From assembly GCA_016795485.1 (NCBI GenBank), contig JAEUHM010000016.1, positions 1 to 64,000 of the forward strand: 64,000 nucleotides of DNA, written 5' to 3'. A program made the position numbers and the translations under genes. The stretch comes from Verrucomicrobiaceae bacterium. GTDB taxonomy: Bacteria > Verrucomicrobiota > Verrucomicrobiia > Verrucomicrobiales > Verrucomicrobiaceae. Positions 26,601 through 32,835 of the stretch are shown here, piece by piece. The stretch's first letter is position 1, and each line of letters starts with the position of its first letter. The notes beneath the pieces are model-generated. The model was not told where the DNA came from, did no database searches, and saw only the letters and a list, made by a program, of their open reading frames with translations.

Positions 26601-28026
26601 CTCCACCGGTGCTTAGTGATGCTGCAAGGGCCATTTTGCGGTCGATCTGGTGCCTTTCAGAGGGGCTGGCCTGCACTGGCCAAAGAGAAACTTTTGGCAG
26701 ACCGAATGGGTTGAGTTCGGGTGAGCGGCTGCGAGTGGTTAAGAGAAAGCGGGAGAGTTCAATGTCACGCTGTGTCATGTCCGCAATGCCTGGTGAGACA
26801 TTTCGGGAGCGGTTTCCCAACATTCCTTCAGTGGGTGTAAAGAAGAACTCGTCTACGTTCGCAAACCAACGTTGCTGGCTCGCTAGCGCTTCCTGTCCCG
26901 GTGGGGTGGTGCCACCTTGAGTGCCTGCATTGCCGTAGGTGGCCCAATTGGTGGTGGATGGAAGCAGAAGATGCATGTCCCGAAGTTGTGACCACCAATT
27001 GCCTCCGGTTTGTCCAGGATTGACCGGTTCAAACACATCTACCCGCTGAAACGGAGTGCCTTCCCGGCGGCCAAAGTAATCCAACACGGGCCGCAGAGAA
27101 GTGAAAGCAGGATGTGCGGACTCCCTGTAGTGCTCACCAAAGGCAGGAATGCTGTATGCAGCTGATAAATCGGCTCTCGAGCTGGAGACGGGGCGTGTCC
27201 AGGGAGCGGGAACTGTTGCGGTATTCAGGTTCAGTTTGGCACTCTCATCATCTGTCCAAAATGCGATTCTGCCCACTACCGGGTTGTTGCGATTGGCCAG
27301 CGGCAAGTTGATCACGTAGCCTGTCGATTGAGCTGGTGCGACGACTTGGCCATCCTTCAGCACGTAGAGCCACCGCACAGGCATCGGATTTGTGCCGGGC
27401 TTGATCTGGGGCATGGCCCCACCACTGCGTATCGCTCCAATTTCCAGATCGCGGCGGGTGGTATCGGCTCTCGTCAGAGCTCCTGGATCGAAGATGGGGT
27501 ACACTAGGCGTTCATCCCGCATTGCAGCCGTTGATCCTGCACCACGGCGAGCTGAGGCGACCAGAGGCTGATTTAAATCCGTCCAAACCGCCGGTGACTG
27601 TTCCCAACTTGCGAGGGCAGATTCGGCTTCGGCGAGAGGATCAGAGCCGCGTGGAAGATTCATCTGGTCAGACGAGTAGAGTTTCACAAACTCCGATGGA
27701 CCGTTTGTAGGATTGTCACTCGTGCCTACCGTTGTGTCGAAAATGCGGATCATTCCCGGTTGGGACGTCCAGGTGTAGCCGTTGTCGTAGGCCAGTTCAC
27801 TCGTAGCACGGCGGATTTGGGAGATTACCAGCTTCTCGGGGAGGGTCTGTAGCATCCGAAGATTTGCCATATCGGCCACTCCGCGTGATGCCCTCGTTTC
27901 CGATGAAATGAGGCTCATCACCGCCAACGACAGGAACGCGATCAGCGCCAAGGCGGTGATCACGAGTACGAGCGCAGCGCCTGTGGGCGCAAAAAATGGC
28001 TCACGCTGGGGGGTTGGGGGCTTCAC
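23689..28026 (-). CDS. Verru_Chthon cassette protein A (giant GspK-like pseudopilin)
   Basis: A 1,445-residue protein, the largest of the cassette. The N-terminus has one hydrophobic helix (GAALVLVITALALIAFLSLA) but no Glu5-containing FxxxE pilin site, the arrangement of GspK/PilX-type minor pilins. Near residues 255-272 it has AFWTDDESAKLNLNTATV, matching the conserved 'D-E-x-x-[RK]-[LI]-N-[LI]-N' element of GspK. GspK proteins are usually near 300-350 residues; here ~1,100 extra residues form repeated Pro- and Asn-rich beta-like stretches. The start is GTG at 28024-28026, beside the palindrome TATGTATTTACATA. No catalytic motif is visible. It overlaps B by four bases. I infer a tip or cap role in an extracellular filament. 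Confidence 0.88.
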   Translation of the reverse strand: MKPPTPQREPFFAPTGAALVLVITALALIAFLSLAVMSLISSETRASRGVADMANLRMLQTLPEKLVISQIRRATSELAYDNGYTWTSQPGMIRIFDTTVGTSDNPTNGPSEFVKLYSSDQMNLPRGSDPLAEAESALASWEQSPAVWTDLNQPLVASARRGAGSTAAMRDERLVYPIFDPGALTRADTTRRDLEIGAIRSGGAMPQIKPGTNPMPVRWLYVLKDGQVVAPAQSTGYVINLPLANRNNPVVGRIAFWTDDESAKLNLNTATVPAPWTRPVSSSRADLSAAYSIPAFGEHYRESAHPAFTSLRPVLDYFGRREGTPFQRVDVFEPVNPGQTGGNWWSQLRDMHLLLPSTTNWATYGNAGTQGGTTPPGQEALASQQRWFANVDEFFFTPTEGMLGNRSRNVSPGIADMTQRDIELSRFLLTTRSRSPELNPFGLPKVSLWPVQASPSERHQIDRKMALAASLSTGGGRAPYYFQNGDSWDSDSAPGSSQSATFDSAFERNVELFNYLRNVSDRLIPGSGDSFGNKYGIQSRNHLLASMLDMIRWGINPASPESQQLGASTRLDREYRQLGPSSGNRAQSGRAAFSAMGSRWTVPQGEGEEIQTGSGIISVVKGYGRFPVLCEIAVVIVATEGMNIPGAPAGPLLPLVTKMRAFVVVEPYNVAPGTAPTNSAYKLWMEANKDLEVTITPPGVGTSALPPIPFKFPNITTATSAGVALEVLHPSSNPVPVHNANGVPTGGEAQLGGEHSAFGGFWAQFLDQSGAAKTLGGTADQLLVFASQEVSLTPGSPTPPIPVGATMQITPWQIAVEVRSLLDELSQRYDVLIEDAVGNCPAPVMTTQAQSIGGNSNENFEYRFRPRELTSPGRPRSAFVPFLRMGDVVRSVEAVVDTGRPGVGDIRHLAARVQIPQLNPPPNTPPTLLMRPSIKLVQDEELNRALPPTAAGAAPLNFQVHSLRSGNLTVEGQLGMTNPAVPVPELGRPTSHLADLDPATPKALTDPVQVGHVVRSTTYPVVAGTSAQTLTLTTLNPSVPAINPGAVALNYDGRPGDYDNGPGIIEDGPYIGMPEWGNGYNQQMVTTNSNYGGYFQRGGLFAEENGLTYSPLRQMGSAVGFGSLPSGIFGAGPDFSDPSMPRQWQTLLFCPHPPARTTNYPAEPVYDLTNAAQRDHFGFASPRDHLWAEFFFMPAVEPAGFCDNWATEGKVNMNYQIMPFSWIKRRSAMHGALEGVRITAIPTASAVADNSTHYKHFDPATGQGSSWDFQYAVNAEPTLQQFERKFANNQVFITASEICDILLVPKSLGGDRTYGDSRPLPTTPDGVIEWWEGSQENPSDAFEATGDNTREAPYAQLYPRLCTRSNVFKVHYRVQALQKVSSTSPSGWDETRDRIAGEYRGEAVIERYLDPDRTGIIDFATNQNTDKTLDDYYDYRVLGRKQFAP

Positions 28027-28040
28027 TATGTATTTACATA
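28027..28040. promoter_or_regulatory. Perfect AT-rich palindrome at the cassette start
   Basis: TATGTATTTACATA has six-base arms around a TT centre and touches the GTG start of cassette gene A. Its position in the 186-base divergent region suggests an operator or an mRNA hairpin over the start, but it may be chance. No second copy was seen. Confidence 0.25.
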
Positions 28041-28171
28041 CCTTAGTGGCTCGTGAGTGTCGAGGTTTCTCCTCTGAGTCAGTAAAATTGCACTCCCTGG
28101 AGCAAATGTAGGCCTTGGAGCAAAGCTAGAATGCATCGGGCTTCGGGCCGGACATCAGCAAATCATTTATA

Positions 28172-28200
28172 TTGACGGATAGTTAAGAGTTGTTGATAAT
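28172..28200 (+). promoter_or_regulatory. Near-consensus sigma-70-type promoter for the LptA-like gene
   Basis: TTGACG at 28172-28177 and GATAAT at 28195-28200 are separated by exactly 17 bases. Transcription would start near 28206-28208, only five to seven bases before ATG 28213, so the mRNA would be leaderless or nearly so; no Shine-Dalgarno is present, which agrees. The other strand of this intergenic region serves the Verru_Chthon cassette. Confidence 0.6.
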
Positions 28201-28212
28201 CTAGTTTCAATA

Positions 28213-29013
28213 ATGGCTGCATCACCCTACTTCCTCGCGCTTCAGGTGGCTTTGGTGGCCTCTGGCGTTGCTCTTGTCAGTGTCGACTGGACAGACCGCT
28301 CCAAGCAGTATCAGCCAGTACCCGCAGCCAACAGTCCCAAGGTGCCGATTGCGGCACCGGCATCACGTACGTCCAAGGTCAATGTGCCAGTGGCCATTCC
28401 GATAACTAACAAGAAGGTAGAGGACGTGCCTCCGGCTAAGCCAGAGCATGGAGTCGATCCAGATTATGGAACGGGCGAGGCGGATCTAAGTGGCCCGCCT
28501 GAAACGACCCCTTTTGTGGATGATGTTCTCACTGAGGACAGTAAAAGCATGGCGGGCTACAAGATCATGGCCGACACAGCGACCAACTTTAACCTCGGCT
28601 CGCACACGGTGACGTTCAGTGGCCGGGTATCGTTGCAGAGTAGCAAGTTTGACCTCCAGTCAGCTCGGTTGGTCGTCTACATGGATCCTGCAAAGAACGC
28701 ACTGAAGAAACTTGTCGCCACTGGTGACGTGAAGGTGACACTGAACTCAAAGGATGCTGCTTCAGCCTACAGTGGAACGTCTTACGAGGCTACGTTTGAT
28801 CCTGCTGACAACTCAGTAGTCCTCAGTGGGTGGCCTCGCATTGTAGGGCAGGGCAGGGAGCACCGGGCTGGCGACAAGACCACGCGGATGGTGCTGTTCG
28901 TTGACAATCCGCGTCTGGTCACTCAAGGCCGTGCCGCAACCAAGATCATTGGTACGCAGAACCTTGAACCGCAAGGTTCAAAACCACCACTGGCGTTGCC
29001 GGTTGGCCAGTGA
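28213..29013 (+). CDS. LptA/OstA-like domain protein
   Basis: A 266-residue exported or membrane-anchored protein. The N-terminus is a hydrophobic segment (YFLALQVALVASGVALVSV), followed by a Pro/Ala/Lys-rich linker (to ~residue 95). The C-terminal half is a run of short beta strands in the style of the LptA/OstA jelly roll: LGSHTVTFSGRVSLQSSKFDLQS, then ARLVVYMDP, LVATGDVKVTL, SGTSYEATFDPADNSVVLSG and MVLFVDNPRLV. Such proteins bridge the periplasm for lipopolysaccharide transport. Its long linker and isolated location, away from lptB/lptC, argue for a divergent family member. It is divergent from the Verru_Chthon cassette. ATG 28213 lies behind a good promoter. Confidence 0.75.
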   Translation: MAASPYFLALQVALVASGVALVSVDWTDRSKQYQPVPAANSPKVPIAAPASRTSKVNVPVAIPITNKKVEDVPPAKPEHGVDPDYGTGEADLSGPPETTPFVDDVLTEDSKSMAGYKIMADTATNFNLGSHTVTFSGRVSLQSSKFDLQSARLVVYMDPAKNALKKLVATGDVKVTLNSKDAASAYSGTSYEATFDPADNSVVLSGWPRIVGQGREHRAGDKTTRMVLFVDNPRLVTQGRAATKIIGTQNLEPQGSKPPLALPVGQ

Positions 29014-29037
29014 TGGCGCTTCGGGAGGCAATAAGAG

Positions 29038-30465
29038 TTAGGCGCAGTCGATTGACCGGCGCTTATAGAGGAACTCAAACATGTTCCCTTCGTGTGGCTG
29101 ATCCCAACTGATCTTCATCGTGCTGATAGGGCCGATGTTGAGGCGATCCACGTGAGGGCACTCCAGCAGTTGATTGATGAACTTGTCATCACCAGTGATA
29201 GCTGTGAGCACCAGCGTGTAGCCGATTTTCTCAAGCATGGATGCTTGGGGAACTTCCGTGACCGTGGCGTACGGGCATAGAAACTCGCGGTTGTAGAGCG
29301 GATGGTCCGTGCTGTCGGTGCGCACGATGGTGGGGCGAAGGTAGATTCCGCCTTCAAACTCGACTTTGCGTGGGCCATTGCGGTATTTTGCCGTCACGTC
29401 TTCGGCACCAGGCGTCTTGAGGTCAGCATCAATGGCGCCATCAATGTATTCCGCCATCTTCGCGTTAGCAAAACCGGAGAGTTTGGCACCTTCGTCATCG
29501 GGAGCCAGCGGTTGCACGGGTCCAAGACGCTCTGCGAGTGCTTCGGCTATTTCTTTGCCATACTTGGGCACGAGTACCGCTGATGCATTGATGCAAGAGC
29601 GTCCACCATTGTCAGAAATCGAGGACACGATGACGTCAATGTATTCGCGCCAGTTGTCGATCTTGTCTTCGCCAATGATGACCTTGGACCAGCCTGGGCC
29701 GTGAACCTGGACTTTAGGATTGCCCTCATACATCTTTGCCATGTTCACATCGCCGAACACAAGGCAGCGACCAGCGAGTTTGGTGACCTCACCGGAGCCT
29801 TCGTGGTCGGTAGGGTAGAAGCCAAATGCCTCGGCCGGTGCACCGGCAGCGATAAATGCCTGCACGAGACGGAAAGGGGTCCAAGGCTCCTCGCGGCCGG
29901 GTTTGATGACCACTGGGATCTTCAAAGCAATAGCCGGAAGCCAAAGTGAGTTCACCGCAGGTGAGTTGCTGGGCATCACCAGACCAAGGCACTGCGTCGT
30001 GGGGAAGTAGGCCACAGGGGAGCCGGATTGCTCACCAAAACCACGATCAATCACACTGAGATCGAGGCCCCGCGTGAGACCGTTCAGCACGGTGCGCATG
30101 TTTTGCAGCGCGTAGGTGATCTTGGTCATATTGCGACGCACCATCACATGAGGCAGGCCGCTGGTGCGGCTAAGCGTGCTTACGTAGTCATCTGGACTTT
30201 GCGTATGGCCGCGATCACCTAGCGGCAAAGTGCCATTCATGAAGTTCTCGCCAGCTTTGTGGCAAATCTCGATCAACTGCTCCACAGTGAACTTCTTCAG
30301 AGCCTCCCTTGCCTCACCAATACGCTGCATGTCCTTGCGGATAATGCCGGCATTGACCTGAGAAACCTCGGCCATCACTTCACCGGTGCGGTGATCTTTG
30401 ACCTGAACTTTGTCTAGGCTGTCATAGGGCTTGCCACGGCGGAGTGCTGGAAGATGGGGTAGCAT
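29038..30465 (-). CDS. Aldehyde dehydrogenase-superfamily enzyme, subtype unclear
   Basis: A 475-residue ALDH-fold protein. Cofactor-region motifs include QCLGLVMPSNSPAVNSLWLP and IPVVIKPGREEPWTPF (the Lys of VVIKPG contacts NAD(P)). The catalytic cysteine is Cys291 in DNGGRSCINAS. At the place where hydrolytic ALDHs have ELGGK with the general-base Glu, this protein has HGPGWSKVII, so the usual Glu is not visible; CoA-acylating ALDHs and acyl-CoA reductases also lack it. No signal peptide or microcompartment targeting helix is evident, and no shell genes are nearby. It sits downstream of the MoxR/VWA genes on the same strand after a 114-base gap and converges on the LptA-like gene. Substrate unknown. 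Confidence 0.8.
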   Translation of the reverse strand: MLPHLPALRRGKPYDSLDKVQVKDHRTGEVMAEVSQVNAGIIRKDMQRIGEAREALKKFTVEQLIEICHKAGENFMNGTLPLGDRGHTQSPDDYVSTLSRTSGLPHVMVRRNMTKITYALQNMRTVLNGLTRGLDLSVIDRGFGEQSGSPVAYFPTTQCLGLVMPSNSPAVNSLWLPAIALKIPVVIKPGREEPWTPFRLVQAFIAAGAPAEAFGFYPTDHEGSGEVTKLAGRCLVFGDVNMAKMYEGNPKVQVHGPGWSKVIIGEDKIDNWREYIDVIVSSISDNGGRSCINASAVLVPKYGKEIAEALAERLGPVQPLAPDDEGAKLSGFANAKMAEYIDGAIDADLKTPGAEDVTAKYRNGPRKVEFEGGIYLRPTIVRTDSTDHPLYNREFLCPYATVTEVPQASMLEKIGYTLVLTAITGDDKFINQLLECPHVDRLNIGPISTMKISWDQPHEGNMFEFLYKRRSIDCA

Positions 30466-30579
30466 GGGGACTTATATAGAGACTGAATGAACGAAACAAA
30501 CGGCGCAAAAGGCTGCATTTAGCCTGTGTTGGCAGCGATAAAAGTGATTTGGCGTCTATTTTGTCAAAACGCGCGCCAC

Positions 30580-32835
30580 TCAGATCAATCGAAGCTTCCT
30601 CCGCATGAGCCACTCAATGGTGAGAAGCAAGATCACCGCTGCCAGCCACCACCAACTGGACCACAAAATGGTTTCGGTGACCGTGACTTGCTTGCGGTCA
30701 ATGGCTTGCAGTAAGTCTGGCAACTCGGAAGTCTGCTCTTCACGAAGAAACCGTCCGCTGGTGTTGCGGGCCATGGTTTCGAGTAGAGAACGGTTCAAGG
30801 TTAGGGCACTGAGTTCCTGATTGCCACCATCGGATACGCGAAGGGTGAGTTTTGGCTCACTCCCGACCTGGGCAGTCCATTCTCCGCTCTTCAAAGGTGG
30901 GCTCAATGCACGGTAGACGCCTGCATGAGTGGTATCAGGCTCCATTTGAAGTGTCGCCGTCTCTTTGCCATCACGCAGCAGTGTTACACGTGGTTGTGCA
31001 TCGCGAACAAGCTTGCCATCGGGGCCTTTCAAGCGGACACGCAACTCAGCCTGCTCACCCGCACGATACCGCAAGCGGTCAGTACCAAGGCTCGTCAGAC
31101 CAGATTCAGCCTGAAATGGTGGTGCTGCGACCCAGGATGCGATTTGAACCCAAAGTCTCTGATGGTAAAGATCTGCCACCTGATAGCGCCAACGCCAGAG
31201 TTCGTCGCTAGCGAGGTAGAGCACCGCACCTGCTCCTGTGTTTTGGAACACTAAGGCTGGATTGCCGCCCAATTTTGCCAAAGTCACGGCTGCAGGGCGC
31301 GCAGACGTTATGGCTGACCACCTCGCTTCAGGAAGAGTTGGCCATAGCATTAAGTTAGCAGATGCAGACTCGCTGAGCCGGAGTGCTGGATAACGCTCTG
31401 CATCGGGCTGCAGTTCCCATTTCATGAGAGTTGCAGTCGGGGTGGTTGTCGCTGCCGTCCAACTCACGGGAACCAAAGCCCCAGCCTCACTGTTGGACCA
31501 GGACTTCATTTCACCCCGTGCTCCATCGATGAAAACAAGCCCACCTCCGCGCAGTTCGACATAGTTTTTGAGCCACTTGAGTCTCTCAGCGCCTAGCTTG
31601 GTTGCGGTGATGTCTCCTATCACCACGAGGTCATATCCCATGAGGGTGTCTTCATCTTTTGGGAAAGCTTTGACCAAGGCGTTCTCATTGCCTGACTTGT
31701 AGTTGTCGAAGGCGAGAGTAACCTCCCAGTTCTTGTCACGATCAAAGTGATTGTGGACGTAGCGGGTCTCCCAGCGAGCTCGGCCATCCAGGATCAGCAA
31801 CTTGCGGCGCTTCTCTAGCACGTGAAAGGCGAGTTCAGCGGCGTTATTGGCGCGAGTTTTCTCGATCGACGATTTTTCACCCGCCACGGCTACCGTGATG
31901 GAGCAGACACGAAGGTTTTTGTCTCCGATGGTCGGGGCAGGGAGTAACTTGACCGGGAAACTGAACTCAAAGGAGCGTTCGCCGCGGCCGTTTGTGGTGA
32001 ACGTCTCCTGCGAGAGTTGTATTCCTGCCGCGCCTTCAATTTTGATCAAGCCTGGAAGCCCCGCTGGCACCAAATCCTGCACGGTGACACGGCCTCGCAT
32101 CACCTCCTCGCCAAAGACTGATTCAGGAGCGGTGACTTCTGCAATCGACAGATCTGGAGGCGACACCTCCACGCCCATGCCAACCGGGAATACAGGCACA
32201 GCACTTGATTTGAGCGCTTGGCTAAGTTCCTCGGGAGAGCCCTGAGTGTTGTGCTGACCGTCGGTGAACATCACAAGGGCAGTGCCGGCAGCAGCGGGGC
32301 CTAGCGCTTGCTTTAGCGTGCTGTCCAGATCCGTTCTTGGCGAGTCTGGTTGGATCGCAAGGCTGGTTGGAATGACACCGGAGGTATCCTTTCCGCCGTT
32401 GCGATGCCACCAAAGGCGTTGAATCTGGCTTCCGCGTAAAGCGACGACCTCGACATCGGACTTATCAGCGATTTGCTTCAGCAGTGGCTTCTCGCCTTTG
32501 AGCATCGCCTCTTCCATTCGTTGCCAACGAGACTTGCTAGCGTCCGAGTCGGTCAGCCGCATGGATTCAGAAGCATCTAGGGCGATGATCACGCGTCCGA
32601 GTTGCCGTTGCACGGTCTCGTGGCGCAAAACTGGGCCAGCGAGTCCCAGCACGAGCAACACTACCGCGAGGGAGCGTGCTGCGGCAGGAATCCAGGCTCC
32701 GCGATCTGGGTGAAAACGGATCTCGCGCCTGTAGAGGAGCCACATGAGAAGCCCCAAAACCAAAGCAGTGCCGAGGACTGGCCAGAACGGCCAATCTCCG
32801 GTGAATCGCAGGGTCGTTTGAGTGGTGGGGGTCAT
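30580..32835 (-). CDS. Membrane VWA / glutamine-amidotransferase-like protein
   Basis: A 751-residue membrane protein. Two N-terminal helices (WPVLGTALVLGLLMWLLY and ARSLAVVLLVLGLAGPVL) precede a von Willebrand A domain with an intact metal site: DASES, and MFTDGQHNTQG for the later strand. A class I glutamine-amidotransferase-like domain follows (~380-560; KLLILDGRARWETRY, DLVVIGDI, LRGGGLVFIDGARG), then a beta-rich part and a C-terminal transmembrane helix (LWSSWWWLAAVILLLTIEWL) with a short basic tail. The start overlaps the BatA-like gene by four bases. Such genes accompany MoxR/DUF58 clusters and probably form a membrane complex with them; the activity is undefined. The amidotransferase Cys is not evident, so that domain may be non-catalytic. 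Confidence 0.88.
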   Translation of the reverse strand: MTPTTQTTLRFTGDWPFWPVLGTALVLGLLMWLLYRREIRFHPDRGAWIPAAARSLAVVLLVLGLAGPVLRHETVQRQLGRVIIALDASESMRLTDSDASKSRWQRMEEAMLKGEKPLLKQIADKSDVEVVALRGSQIQRLWWHRNGGKDTSGVIPTSLAIQPDSPRTDLDSTLKQALGPAAAGTALVMFTDGQHNTQGSPEELSQALKSSAVPVFPVGMGVEVSPPDLSIAEVTAPESVFGEEVMRGRVTVQDLVPAGLPGLIKIEGAAGIQLSQETFTTNGRGERSFEFSFPVKLLPAPTIGDKNLRVCSITVAVAGEKSSIEKTRANNAAELAFHVLEKRRKLLILDGRARWETRYVHNHFDRDKNWEVTLAFDNYKSGNENALVKAFPKDEDTLMGYDLVVIGDITATKLGAERLKWLKNYVELRGGGLVFIDGARGEMKSWSNSEAGALVPVSWTAATTTPTATLMKWELQPDAERYPALRLSESASANLMLWPTLPEARWSAITSARPAAVTLAKLGGNPALVFQNTGAGAVLYLASDELWRWRYQVADLYHQRLWVQIASWVAAPPFQAESGLTSLGTDRLRYRAGEQAELRVRLKGPDGKLVRDAQPRVTLLRDGKETATLQMEPDTTHAGVYRALSPPLKSGEWTAQVGSEPKLTLRVSDGGNQELSALTLNRSLLETMARNTSGRFLREEQTSELPDLLQAIDRKQVTVTETILWSSWWWLAAVILLLTIEWLMRRKLRLI

